The notes: generated by a model not told the origin, from the sequence alone. DNA of 55,150 nt from JBHGXV01 sp041920505 (GCA_041920505.1 JBHGXV010000013.1:1-55150); one strand, 5' to 3'; shown: positions 9,125 through 17,144, numbered from the stretch's first letter. Numbers and translations: made by a program.

Positions 9125-10264
9125 TCAGCAGCCGATTTCGCGCGCAATCACCGTGCGCAGGATCTCCGACGTGCCCTCGCCGATCTCCAGCAGGCGGGCG
9201 TCACGGAAGAACCGCTCCACCTGGTATTCACGCATGTAGCCGTACCCGCCGTGAATCTGGATCGCCTGATGAGTGGCCGCCATCGCCACTTCCGACGCAT
9301 ACAGCTTTGCCATCGCCGCTTCCTTGGTGAACTTGCGGCCGTTGTCTTTCAGCCACGCCGCCTTGTACACCATGTTGCGGGCCAGTTCGATCTGCATCGC
9401 CATGTCGGCCCGCTTGAACTGGCTCGCCTGGAACTTGGAGATCGGTTTGCCGAACGCATGACGCTCCTTGGCGTATTGCAGTGCCTTGTCGTACGCCGCC
9501 TGCGCGACACCGACCGCCATCGCGCCAATCCCGATCCGGCCGCCGTCGAGCGTGATCAGAAACTGCTTGAACCCTTCGCCGCGCTTGCCGAGGATATTTT
9601 CGTCCGGCACCCGCACATTGTCGATCACCAGCTCGGTCGTGTTGGAACTGTGCAGACCCAGCTTTTCGTAGTTGTCAATCACGGTGAAGCCGGGAGCGTC
9701 CGTCGGAACGATAAACGCGGTAATGCCGCGCGAGCCCAATTCCTTGTCCGTGACGGCGGTCAAGGCCAGGAACTTGGCGTACGACGCGTTGGTGATGAAG
9801 CACTTGGAGCCGTTGATCACCCATTCGTCACCGTCTTTGACCGCCGTGGTCCGCGTGCCGCCCGCATCGGAACCCGCGTTCGGCTCGGTCAATCCGAATG
9901 CGCCGAGGCTTTCGCCGGAACAGATCTTGCTCAAATAGGTCCGCTTCTGTTCCTCCGTCCCGAACAACGCCAGCGGCGCGCCGCCCAGCGAGATGTGCGC
10001 CGAATACGTGATTCCCGTCGACGCGCAGGCCCGGCTCAACTCTTCGACGACGATGGCGAAACTGATGTAGTCCGCGCCTGCACCGCCGTACTCTTCCGGA
10101 AACGGCAGACCGAGCAGATTCAATTCCGCCATCTGTTTAAAAATTTCGACAGGAAACCGCTTGGTTTTGTCCCGCTCGTCCGCTCCGGGAGCGACGACTT
10201 CATCGGCAAATTCCCGGATCATTTTTTTCAGCATCAGTTGTTCTTGATTCAAATCAAAATTCAT
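9125..10264 (-). CDS. Acyl-CoA dehydrogenase
   Basis: The 379-aa FAD flavoenzyme catalyses alpha,beta-dehydrogenation of acyl-CoA, passing electrons to ETF. Length and motifs fit the short/branched-chain class: FGLTEPNAGSDAGGT (FAD/substrate loop, about residues 125-140), ITNASYAKF, the family signature QFKRADMAMQIELARNM, and the C-terminal QIHGGYGYMREYQVERFFRD with the catalytic-base Glu in EIGEGTSEI. The start has GGGGAGG. It is monocistronic, between two terminators, with a cre-like site and a palindrome upstream, suggesting catabolite repression and TetR-type control. No other beta-oxidation gene is nearby, so the chain-length preference (butyryl versus branched) cannot be fixed. Confidence 0.95.
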   Translation of the reverse strand: MNFDLNQEQLMLKKMIREFADEVVAPGADERDKTKRFPVEIFKQMAELNLLGLPFPEEYGGAGADYISFAIVVEELSRACASTGITYSAHISLGGAPLALFGTEEQKRTYLSKICSGESLGAFGLTEPNAGSDAGGTRTTAVKDGDEWVINGSKCFITNASYAKFLALTAVTDKELGSRGITAFIVPTDAPGFTVIDNYEKLGLHSSNTTELVIDNVRVPDENILGKRGEGFKQFLITLDGGRIGIGAMAVGVAQAAYDKALQYAKERHAFGKPISKFQASQFKRADMAMQIELARNMVYKAAWLKDNGRKFTKEAAMAKLYASEVAMAATHQAIQIHGGYGYMREYQVERFFRDARLLEIGEGTSEILRTVIAREIGC

Positions 10265-10287
10265 CTGTCACCCAACCTCCCCGTGAT

Positions 10288-10301
10288 TGTAAGCGCTTTA
10301 C
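10288..10301 (-). promoter_or_regulatory. cre-like site (CcpA) upstream of the acyl-CoA dehydrogenase gene
   Basis: Reverse strand GTAAAGCGCTTACA matches the CcpA consensus TGWAANCGNTNWCA at 12 of 14 positions, with the invariant central CG. It lies 24-37 nt upstream of the start codon and downstream of the likely -10 box, a road-block position typical of carbon catabolite repression of fatty-acid degradation genes. Confidence 0.55.
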
Positions 10302-10332
10302 CTCCTGGCCAAAAAGAAAATCTGCTTTCTGA

Positions 10333-10348
10333 CTGAGCGTTTGCTCAG
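10333..10348. promoter_or_regulatory. Palindromic operator candidate in front of the acyl-CoA dehydrogenase gene
   Basis: CTGAGC-GTTT-GCTCAG is a 6-bp perfect inverted repeat in a TGACTGAGCG context, like many TetR-family operators of fatty-acid genes. It starts about 15 nt downstream of a reverse-strand TATAAT (10364-10369), the likely -10 box; no good -35 was found. Which regulator binds is unknown. Confidence 0.4.
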
Positions 10349-10384
10349 AATAGTTGCAATTTTATTATACACCAAATACAGGCA

Positions 10385-10411
10385 AGAGGGGAACAAAAAT
10401 CGTTCCCCTCT
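10385..10411 (-). terminator. Terminator-like hairpin after the CDF transporter gene
   Basis: A perfect 10-bp inverted repeat (AGAGGGGAAC / GTTCCCCTCT) around a 7-nt loop lies 3 nt past the CDF stop codon. The T-tract after it is poor (TTGCCTGTATTT), so termination may be partial. Confidence 0.55.
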
Positions 10412-10413
10412 GG

Positions 10414-11325
10414 TCAATGCACTTTGGCGATCCGCTCGCCGATCAAGTCGTTGTGGTACATCGCTTCGGTCTGCAACTGGATGGTGGTGTGCGCAATCTG
10501 AAACTCGTCGAGCAAAATACGTTTCAGCCGGTGCAACAAATTTGTCGCCGCCTCCATGTCCATGTCGGGAACCTGGATGTGGGCGCTGAGCGAGAGATGC
10601 TCGTTGGACAAGGCCCAGATGTGCAGGTCGATGACCGTAAGCACTTCCGGCTCCTGCGACAAGCGCACTTTTACCCGTTCGAGCGACACCCGGCTGGGTA
10701 CCGCTTCCAGCAAAATGCGGCCCGCCTCCTTGGTGACCGCCCAGGCGTTTTTCAAAATAATCGCGGCAAAGACCGCGCTCAACAGCGGATCGACAAACGT
10801 CCAGCCGGTGGCGGAGATCACGATTCCGCCCAACAGGATGCCGAGATAGGAGAAGACGTCGCCGAGAAAATGGATGAGTGCGCTTTTGACATTGATATTG
10901 GCTTCGCCCTCTTTGAGCAACACGACGATCACAAACGTGCCGATGAGCCCGATCCCGGCCAGCCACAGCATGCCCACCGAATGCACCTCGACGGGATGGA
11001 GAAAACGGCGTGCCGCTTCGTAACAGATAAACAGCGAAATGCCGATCAGCGTCAATCCGTTGACAAACGCGGAAATGCTGCCGAAGCGGTGATACCCGAA
11101 CGTATGCCGTTCATCGGCCGGTTTCATCGTCTGATTCACCGCGTACCAACTGAGCAGCAACGCAAACAGGTCGCTCAGCAGATGCCAGGAATCGGACATG
11201 ATCGCCAGACTGTTGGTGACAAATCCGCCGACCAACTGGCTGAGAAACATCACGAAGGTGATGATGGCTGACAAACGCAACCGTTTTTCGTTTCGCTCTG
11301 TTTGGCGTATCGTCACGTCCGCCAT
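10414..11325 (-). CDS. Cation diffusion facilitator (CDF) family metal efflux transporter
   Basis: The 303-aa membrane protein has six predicted helices and a cytoplasmic C-terminal ferredoxin-like domain (VIDLHIWALSNEHLSLSAHI). The metal-site residues typical of CDF proteins are visible in helix 2 (SDSWHLLSDLF) and helix 5 (HFLGDVFSYLG), the H-x3-D pattern associated with Zn/Co/Cd transporters such as CzcD. It exports divalent cations by proton antiport at the cytoplasmic membrane. The ATG follows GGAGGGATC. A sigma-A-like promoter and two Fur-like boxes lie upstream, which would suggest iron-linked control; metal identity remains open (Zn2+ is the default from the motifs). Confidence 0.93.
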   Translation of the reverse strand: MADVTIRQTERNEKRLRLSAIITFVMFLSQLVGGFVTNSLAIMSDSWHLLSDLFALLLSWYAVNQTMKPADERHTFGYHRFGSISAFVNGLTLIGISLFICYEAARRFLHPVEVHSVGMLWLAGIGLIGTFVIVVLLKEGEANINVKSALIHFLGDVFSYLGILLGGIVISATGWTFVDPLLSAVFAAIILKNAWAVTKEAGRILLEAVPSRVSLERVKVRLSQEPEVLTVIDLHIWALSNEHLSLSAHIQVPDMDMEAATNLLHRLKRILLDEFQIAHTTIQLQTEAMYHNDLIGERIAKVH

Positions 11326-11348
11326 AATGATCCCTCCATTCGCTCCCT

Positions 11349-11377
11349 ATCTTACCCGTTTGCCGAAAAGAAAACAA
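11349..11377 (-). promoter_or_regulatory. Putative promoter of the CDF transporter gene
   Basis: Reverse strand TTGTTT (11372-11377), a 17-bp spacer and TAAGAT (11349-11354) lie 24 bp before the start codon. The -35 box is weak, the spacing ideal. Confidence 0.45.
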
Positions 11378-11409
11378 GAGAAAACGAGAGAAAAAAAGCG
11401 ATTGAGAGA

Positions 11410-11463
11410 GATAATGGTTATCAATCACTGAAAATCGGCGCAATTGATAACGATTCTGATTCT
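11410..11463. promoter_or_regulatory. Two Fur-like boxes upstream of the CDF gene
   Basis: GATAATGGTTATC (11410-11422) is the core of a 7-1-7 Fur-type palindrome (TGATAATnATTATCA). A second, degenerate copy (TGATAACGATTCTGATTC) begins at 11445. The only gene reading away from here is the CDF gene, whose putative -35 is about 33 bp from the first box. Confidence 0.45.
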
Positions 11464-11474
11464 TACTGAAAACG

Positions 11475-11500
11475 AAAAACCGCCTCCCGGTCAGAGGCGG
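11475..11500 (-). terminator. Rho-independent terminator of the DUF2157 gene
   Basis: Reverse strand CCGCCTC-TGACCGG-GAGGCGG-TTTTTCG. The hairpin overlaps the stop codon of the gene, so the last codons form part of the stem. Confidence 0.8.
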
Positions 11501-12390
11501 AGCCACTCGAACCAGGTGCGGCGGGTGAGGAAAAACAAGGCGGAACCGAGAAACACTTTGACAAACAGCAACAATTGAACCACATCGCGTCGGGCTTCAG
11601 GGATGTAAAGAGACGAGATCTCCGGGCCAAAGAGGTAGATCAGCCCGCAAAAGGCAAGGACGGCGGCGATTTGCCTCTGCCGCTCCTTCAGCAAAAAACC
11701 GCTGCCGATCATCAGCACGGCGAGCGGCAGCCAGTACAATTCCACCAACCACCAATGATAGTCGGCCTGAGCCCGCCCGGTCGTCACAACCCCGTACAAG
11801 GCACCCAGTCCGAGAACGCCGCAGTAGAGCAAGTAGGAAAACCGAAACATCAGCCCGTTGACGATCCACATCAGACAGACGATCAGAAGAAACATCAGCA
11901 AAGTCGACAGCGGCAGCCCTTGCTTTTGGATGATGAAAACGCCGCCCAAAATCAGCACCAAAAAAGCAGCGCCCAGCCCAAGATGGGTGAAAACTGGCGC
12001 GCGTCGCCGAAACAGCAACGCCAACAGGTAGAAAAAACCTGCCGTCCCAAGCAGAACGGCAATTTGCATTGGGGGGGCAAAACCGTTAAAATGAAAAGCA
12101 AGCAAGATGAATCCGGTTATCACACTGGCGCCGACGAACCAGGAGAGAATCATTTTCCAGGAAATGGACGAATATGCAGCACTCCCCCCTGCTTCCAACC
12201 CGTACCCGGCGGCTGTCTCATCCCCGCCCATGCCTCCGGCGCGCCGGTCACCCGCTTTTCCTGTCACGGCCGGACGATCTCCTTCCGTGTACAGATTCAA
12301 TAAAAAGATGCAATAATGTTCAGGAAGCAGATGGTTCTTCCGCCAGGTTTCGATTTCGGCGATAATGATTTTCCTGCGCTGGTCCTGCAA
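11491..12390 (-). CDS. DUF2157 domain-containing multi-pass membrane protein
   Basis: The 299-aa protein has a soluble N-terminus (QDQRRKIIIAEIETWRKNH, then LLPEHYCIFLLNLY) resembling the DUF2157 signature, then about eight or nine hydrophobic helices from residue ~65 to the end. The TTG at 12390 is taken as start because AAGGAGGGT sits 6 nt before it; an in-frame TTG 11 codons upstream has no such site. It lies between sigA and a CDF gene, with its own terminator, and is not part of the conserved sigA operon. The biochemical role of DUF2157 proteins is unknown; no catalytic motifs are visible. Confidence 0.75.
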   Translation of the reverse strand: MQDQRRKIIIAEIETWRKNHLLPEHYCIFLLNLYTEGDRPAVTGKAGDRRAGGMGGDETAAGYGLEAGGSAAYSSISWKMILSWFVGASVITGFILLAFHFNGFAPPMQIAVLLGTAGFFYLLALLFRRRAPVFTHLGLGAAFLVLILGGVFIIQKQGLPLSTLLMFLLIVCLMWIVNGLMFRFSYLLYCGVLGLGALYGVVTTGRAQADYHWWLVELYWLPLAVLMIGSGFLLKERQRQIAAVLAFCGLIYLFGPEISSLYIPEARRDVVQLLLFVKVFLGSALFFLTRRTWFEWLRL

Positions 12391-12431
12391 ACGCGCACCC
12401 TCCTTCACACACAAGCCGGACAAAAAAGAGA

Positions 12432-12473
12432 AAGGAAAAGCCTACGCGGCAGTCTGCACGACAAGACGTAGGC
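12432..12473 (-). terminator. Rho-independent terminator of the dnaG-sigA operon
   Basis: Reverse strand GCCTAC ... GTAGGC stem with an inner GTCT/AGAC pairing, followed by TTTTCCTTT, 24 nt past the sigA stop. Confidence 0.75.
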
Positions 12474-12496
12474 AAGCGTTCTCTTTCCTATATCGG

Positions 12497-13615
12497 TTAT
12501 TCGAGAAAATCTTTTAAGCGTTTGCTTCGGCTTGGGTGGCGCAGTTTGCGCAGCGCTTTCGCCTCGATCTGCCGGATGCGCTCTCTGGTGACCCCGAAGA
12601 CTTTCCCCACCTCTTCCAAGGTGCGGGTGCGGCCGTCATCCAGACCGAAGCGCAGGCGAAGCACGTTTTCTTCCCGGTCGGTCAGCGTGTCAAGCACGTC
12701 CTCCAACTGCTCCTTCAAGAGTTCGTAAGCCGCCGCGTCGGATGGCGCCAACGCGTCCTGATCCTCGATAAAGTCGCCGAGATGAGAGTCGTCTTCTTCC
12801 CCGATCGGGGTTTCCAACGATACCGGCTCCTGGGCAATCTTCATGATTTCCCGGACTTTTTCCGGGGTGAGATCCATTTTTTCCGCGATCTCTTCCGGCG
12901 ACGGCTCGCGCCCCAGTTCCTGCAGCAGTTGACGGGACACGCGAATCAGCTTGTTGATCGTCTCCACCATGTGCACCGGAATGCGGATGGTTCGCGCCTG
13001 GTCGGCAATGGCGCGGGTGATGGCCTGCCGAATCCACCAGGTGGCATAGGTGCTGAATTTATACCCTTTGCGGTAGTCGAATTTCTCCACGGCTTTGATC
13101 AAGCCCATATTCCCCTCCTGAATCAGGTCGAGGAACAACATGCCGCGGCCGACATACCGTTTGGCGATGCTGACGACGAGCCGCAGGTTGGCTTCGGCCA
13201 GACGCCGTTTCGCCTCTTCATCCCCCTGCTCGATCCGTTGCGCCAGTTTGATCTCCTCTTCAGCCGAAAGCAGAGGAACGCGTCCGATCTCTTTCAAATA
13301 CATCCGAACCGGGTCGTTGATCTTGATTCCTGGCGGTACGGAGAGATCGTCGAAATCAAACTCTTCCACATCTTCGTCCTTCAGCATCATCTCGTCGACG
13401 TCTTCTTCGCTGTCGTTGGTGACCTCGACGCCCTGATCCCCCAGGAACTCAAAAAATTCGTCGATCTGATCGGGATCCTGATCAAACCCGGAAAGCCGTT
13501 CCATGATCTCTTTATACGTGAGGACGCCCCGCTTTTTGCCCAGTTCAACCAACTGTTCTTTTACCTGTTCGATGGATGTAGCCTCCATGTCTGGGGTGAT
13601 GTTCTGTTTGTTCAT
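12497..13615 (-). CDS. sigA: RNA polymerase primary sigma factor SigA (RpoD)
   Basis: The 372-aa group-1 sigma factor has a short region 1.1 (residues ~10-75), region 1.2 (DPVRMYLKEIG), region 2 (GNMGLIKAVEKFDYRKGYKF for core binding and STYATWWIRQAITRAI for -10 recognition and melting), region 3 (PVHMVETINKL) and region 4.2 (TLEEVGKVFGVTRERIRQIE) binding the -35 box. Length equals B. subtilis SigA (371 aa). It lies 36 nt after dnaG, the classic macromolecular-synthesis operon, and is followed by a terminator. It directs housekeeping transcription; the sigma-A promoters listed elsewhere in this window would be its targets. Confidence 0.98.
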   Translation of the reverse strand: MNKQNITPDMEATSIEQVKEQLVELGKKRGVLTYKEIMERLSGFDQDPDQIDEFFEFLGDQGVEVTNDSEEDVDEMMLKDEDVEEFDFDDLSVPPGIKINDPVRMYLKEIGRVPLLSAEEEIKLAQRIEQGDEEAKRRLAEANLRLVVSIAKRYVGRGMLFLDLIQEGNMGLIKAVEKFDYRKGYKFSTYATWWIRQAITRAIADQARTIRIPVHMVETINKLIRVSRQLLQELGREPSPEEIAEKMDLTPEKVREIMKIAQEPVSLETPIGEEDDSHLGDFIEDQDALAPSDAAAYELLKEQLEDVLDTLTDREENVLRLRFGLDDGRTRTLEEVGKVFGVTRERIRQIEAKALRKLRHPSRSKRLKDFLE

Positions 13616-13651
13616 CTACTTTCCCTCCTTCCCCGGGAATGTTTATGATGC

Positions 13652-15502
13652 CTACCCTTCTTTTAAAGCATTTTCCAATTGAGATATCTTCATCCCTAAC
13701 ATGGCTGCCTGAAGGCCAAGGTGCTTGCGCGCCTCCTCGTCCTGCTCGTTTGCCCGCTGCGTTTCCAACAGCCGCAACTCTTCACGCAAACGCTCCAATT
13801 CGACGCGCTTCGGGTAGTTATTCACTTGTCTGATGCAGTCGGCAATCTCTTCGTCCGATACGTCTTCCTTGTACTCCATCATTGCCAATCCCGAGGCTAA
13901 TTGCTTGCACTTGTCATCCGTAACATAATGGAAAAACTGACCGGGGTCTGCGGGGTGCCCCTCCGCATAGTACGCGTACAGGTACGCGGCCAACGCGCTG
14001 TGTTCGTCGACGTGGAAGTCGGCATTGCACTCAAGCCGTACGCGCTCCGCCACGTCCCGATCCCGCATCATGTAGTACAAGAGCATCCGCTCCGCCCTGA
14101 CATGGGCCGGGGGCAGCGTTTTTGCGACCGTAAATTTGCCATTATTTATACTATTATTCCATGCCGGCGCGACTTTATCCCTTTGCGATGTTAATTTTTG
14201 CTGCTTGTACACTTTTCGCGCCTCTGCCTTGATCGCGTCCAGCGACAGGGAAAACTCATCCGCCAGTTGCCGTTCGTATACATCCCTCTCGACCGCGCTG
14301 TCGAGGCGCGCAATGATCGCCAGTGCCTCCTGGATAAACCGCGTTTGATCTGTCTCATCTTGTAGTACGCGCTTGCCGCGCAAATGTTTCAACCGAAACG
14401 CCGTCACCGGCATCGCCTGCAACAGCACCTGCTGGGAAAACGCCTCCGCGCCGTGCCGACGAATGTAGTCGTCCGGGTCCGTCCCTTCCGGCAACGGAGC
14501 GATTCGCACCGTGCACCCGGCTTGCTGCAACAGCTCGATCGCCTTGTCTGTCGCTTCCTGCCCGGCCGCGTCTCCGTCATAACAGATGATCACTTGCTCG
14601 GCGTTGCGGCGGATCAGCCGCGCCTGTTGCTCGGTCAGGGCGGTTCCCAGTGTGGCAATCCCGTGCAGAAAACCAGCCTGCCAGGCGGCGATCACGTCCA
14701 CGTACCCTTCGAACAGGATCGCCTGGTTGCGCTTGCGGATGTGCGGACGCGCGCGGTGCAGGTTGAAAATGGTGCGGCCCTTGTTGAACAGGGGCGACTC
14801 CGGGCTGTTGAGATACTTGGGATGTCCCCCGTCCAGCGTCCGCCCGCCAAAGCCGATCACTTCCCCCTGCGAATCGTGGATGGGAAACATCACCCGTCCG
14901 CGAAACCGGTCAAAAATCTTGCCGTTCTCGCTCGCGGACAACAAACCCGCCTCCACCATCAACGGCAGGGAAAAATCGCGCTTTTCCAGAAACTGCGTGG
15001 TGAAATCCCAGGCATCCGGCGCAAACCCGATCTGATATTCGGCGATGGTCGCTTCGCTCACCCCGCGCTTGCGCAAATAGGTCAACGCTGCCGCTCCGTA
15101 TGGCGTGGCCGTCAGGATGTGATGATACAGTTTGGCCACGAGACGATGCGCCTCATACATCGCCAGCTTCCCCGTGTCCTGCGGAGTCTCCTCGCGCTTC
15201 TGGAAAGCGGGGACGGCGATGCCGACCCGATCGGCCAGCTTGCGCAAGGCTTCCGGGAACGTCAAGTGCTCGATCTGCATGAGAAACGTAAACACGTCGC
15301 CTCCCGTGCCGCAGCCGAAGCAGTGGAAAAACTGCCGTTCCGCGTTGACGTGAAACGAAGGCGTTTTTTCCGAGTGAAACGGGCAAAGACCCACGAACGC
15401 TCGCCCGCTCTTTTTTAGCCGAACGTATTCTCCGACGACGTCGACGATGTCGACCGCGGCGCGAACCTGGTTTACAATCTCGTCTGAAGTGGGACTAGCC
15501 AT
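13652..15502 (-). CDS. dnaG: DNA primase DnaG
   Basis: The 616-aa primase synthesises RNA primers for lagging-strand replication together with the DnaB/DnaC-type helicase. The CHC2 zinc-binding domain is at residues ~40-64 (CPFH ... CFGCG), followed by the N-terminal core (YLRKRGVSEATIAEYQIGFA), the TOPRIM domain (VIGFGGRTLDG, LFEGYVDVIAAWQAGF, ICYDGDAAGQEA with metal-binding acidic residues), and a C-terminal helicase-interaction domain. Length is normal for Bacillales. The ATG has an AAGGTGG site. It precedes sigA by 36 nt; yqxD, which sits between yqfL and dnaG in B. subtilis, is missing here. Confidence 0.97.
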   Translation of the reverse strand: MASPTSDEIVNQVRAAVDIVDVVGEYVRLKKSGRAFVGLCPFHSEKTPSFHVNAERQFFHCFGCGTGGDVFTFLMQIEHLTFPEALRKLADRVGIAVPAFQKREETPQDTGKLAMYEAHRLVAKLYHHILTATPYGAAALTYLRKRGVSEATIAEYQIGFAPDAWDFTTQFLEKRDFSLPLMVEAGLLSASENGKIFDRFRGRVMFPIHDSQGEVIGFGGRTLDGGHPKYLNSPESPLFNKGRTIFNLHRARPHIRKRNQAILFEGYVDVIAAWQAGFLHGIATLGTALTEQQARLIRRNAEQVIICYDGDAAGQEATDKAIELLQQAGCTVRIAPLPEGTDPDDYIRRHGAEAFSQQVLLQAMPVTAFRLKHLRGKRVLQDETDQTRFIQEALAIIARLDSAVERDVYERQLADEFSLSLDAIKAEARKVYKQQKLTSQRDKVAPAWNNSINNGKFTVAKTLPPAHVRAERMLLYYMMRDRDVAERVRLECNADFHVDEHSALAAYLYAYYAEGHPADPGQFFHYVTDDKCKQLASGLAMMEYKEDVSDEEIADCIRQVNNYPKRVELERLREELRLLETQRANEQDEEARKHLGLQAAMLGMKISQLENALKEG

Positions 15503-15536
15503 CTGGTTCCACCTTCACTGCTGATTCGGACTATCC

Positions 15537-15559
15537 ATTTCGACAAACGGTGTCGAAAT
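15537..15559. repeat. Perfect 9-bp inverted repeat between ppsR and dnaG
   Basis: ATTTCGACA-AACGG-TGTCGAAAT lies 22 nt past the ppsR stop codon and 35 bp before the dnaG start. On the minus strand no T-tract follows; on the plus strand TCCTCTTTTTT follows but no plus-strand gene ends here. It may be a transcript hairpin tuning dnaG-sigA expression or a protein-binding site. Confidence 0.5.
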
Positions 15560-15581
15560 TCCTCTTTTTTCGCATCAGAAT

Positions 15582-16409
15582 TTATTGCTTTGTCTGGTGG
15601 CGGCGGATGATCTCCAGGATGATGTTGGCCGTCTCTTCCACCGCTTTGTTGGACACGTCGATCACCGGGCAGCCGATCCGCTCCATGATCTTGTGCGAGT
15701 ACGCCAACTCCGCGTTGATCCGGTCCAGGTTGGCGTAATTGGCCTGCGCGGTAAGGCCGAGCGCCTTCAGCCGTTCGGTGCGGATTCCAGTGAGCTGTTC
15801 GGGATTGATCGTCAGCCCGATACAGCGTTCCGGCGGAAGCTGGAACAACTCCTCCGGCGGCTCCACCTCCGGCACGATCGGGACGTTGGCCACTTTCAGC
15901 CGCTTGTTGGCCAGATACATCGACAGCGGCGTCTTGGACGTGCGGGAGACGCCGATCAGCACCACGTCGGCGCGCAAGAGACCGCGCGGATCGCGGCCGT
16001 CGTCGTACTTGACGGCAAATTCGATGGCCTCCACCTTGCGGAAATACTCTTCGTCCAACCGGCGCACCAGTCCGGGCTTGCCCTTGGGCGGCACCTTGAG
16101 CTGGTCTTGCAAGGTGGTCATCAACGGCCCCATTACATCGACGATCGGCACCCCGGCTTCGGTCGCCTTTTTTAGAATGTACGACTTCAGTTCGGGGATG
16201 ACCAGCGTAAACACGATCATCGCCTGCGATTCTTTCGCGGAGGCGACGACTTCATCGATGGCTTCCTTATCTTCGACGTACGGGTACTTGTGGACATCGA
16301 TCAAATGATTGTCAAACTGACTGGCGACCGCGCGGACAACCAATTCTGCTGTCTCGCCGATCGAGTCCGAGACGACGTAGATGATTTGTCCCTGTTCGTT
16401 CGGTTGCAT
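15582..16409 (-). CDS. yqfL: Pyruvate, phosphate dikinase / PEP synthase regulatory protein (kinase-pyrophosphorylase, YqfL)
   Basis: The 275-aa DUF299 protein is a bifunctional ADP-dependent kinase and Pi-dependent pyrophosphorylase that inactivates and reactivates PPDK or PEP synthase. The nucleotide-binding P-loop-like motif is GVSRTSKTPLSMYLANK (about 151-167); the N-terminal YVVSDSIGETAELVVRA and TINPEQLTGIRTERL are family signatures. The ATG follows a strong TTAGGAGGAG. It lies 11 nt downstream of ccpN. In B. subtilis YqfL modulates CcpN activity, so the pair forms a gluconeogenesis control module. No PPDK target gene is in this window. Confidence 0.95.
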   Translation of the reverse strand: MQPNEQGQIIYVVSDSIGETAELVVRAVASQFDNHLIDVHKYPYVEDKEAIDEVVASAKESQAMIVFTLVIPELKSYILKKATEAGVPIVDVMGPLMTTLQDQLKVPPKGKPGLVRRLDEEYFRKVEAIEFAVKYDDGRDPRGLLRADVVLIGVSRTSKTPLSMYLANKRLKVANVPIVPEVEPPEELFQLPPERCIGLTINPEQLTGIRTERLKALGLTAQANYANLDRINAELAYSHKIMERIGCPVIDVSNKAVEETANIILEIIRRHQTKQ

Positions 16410-16420
16410 CCATTCTCCTC

Positions 16421-17059
16421 CTAAGCTAACGAATCCTGGCCCAATTCGACAAACGCCCGGGCGATGGTGGTCTTCGTCACACGGCCAAGCAACTCAAGGC
16501 TGCGGTTGTCCTGCTCGCTCGGCCGGACCACCGGCAACGAATCGATTTGGAAATCGATCAGTTTTTTCGCCGCCGCCAGCAGGGTTTCGTCGGGCGAACA
16601 CGTGACGATGTTGGGCATGCGGGTCATGATGATGCTGACGGGGATGTCTTCCAGTGCTTTGTTGCCGAGGGAGGCGCGCAGCAGGTCTTTACGTGAGACG
16701 ACACCCGCCAGGTAGCCTTTCTGATTGACCACATAGAGGGTGCCCACGTCCTCAAGAAACAGGGTGACGATCGCATCGTACACGGACGCCGACTCTTGCA
16801 CGACGATCGGCAACGCCTTGTAGTCATTGACCAAAAGCTTGTTCAACCGCTCGCTGATGACGCTGGCCGTCGGTCGGCCGGCGTAAAAATAGCCGACCCG
16901 CGGTCTGGCGTCGAGATACCCGGACATGGTGAGAATGGAGAGGTCGGGACGAAGCGTCGCGCGCGTCAGATTCAATCGTTCGGCAATCTGCTCTCCGGTG
17001 ATCGGACCTTCGTCCTTCACAATCTGGAGAATCTGCTCTTGGCGCTTGGTAAGTTCGAT
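16421..17059 (-). CDS. ccpN: CcpN-type transcriptional repressor (HTH + tandem CBS domains), apparent ATC start
   Basis: CcpN represses gluconeogenic genes (gapB, pckA in B. subtilis). Here an N-terminal winged HTH (GPITGEQIAERLNLTRATLR, then PDLSILTMSGYLDARPRVGY) is followed by two CBS domains (VYDAIVTLFLEDVGTLYVVN; SIIMTRMPNIVTCSPDETLL). The first standard start codon in frame is a GTG at 17020, but 13 upstream codons still encode the family N-terminus (IELTKRQEQILQIV). No ATG, GTG or TTG exists between them and a stop codon. A near-perfect Shine-Dalgarno GGTGGTGATCC ends exactly before two ATC codons (17057-17062). Starting at the second ATC gives 212 aa, the length of B. subtilis CcpN. 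Either ATC is the start, or the protein begins at GTG without the first helix. Confidence 0.85.
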   Translation of the reverse strand: MELTKRQEQILQIVKDEGPITGEQIAERLNLTRATLRPDLSILTMSGYLDARPRVGYFYAGRPTASVISERLNKLLVNDYKALPIVVQESASVYDAIVTLFLEDVGTLYVVNQKGYLAGVVSRKDLLRASLGNKALEDIPVSIIMTRMPNIVTCSPDETLLAAAKKLIDFQIDSLPVVRPSEQDNRSLELLGRVTKTTIARAFVELGQDSLA

Positions 17060-17144
17060 GATGGATCACCACCGGTTCTATACTTTTCTACCCATTAGTA
17101 TTACTCTATTCCGTGTCGTTTTCCTGCATGTGATTGCGAAAAAG

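Noticed and set aside
17021..17072. Alternative GTG start (17072) in another frame as the beginning of ccpN
   Set aside because: That frame diverges from CcpN immediately (HHRTYQAP) and would need a frameshift; the ATC explanation needs none.
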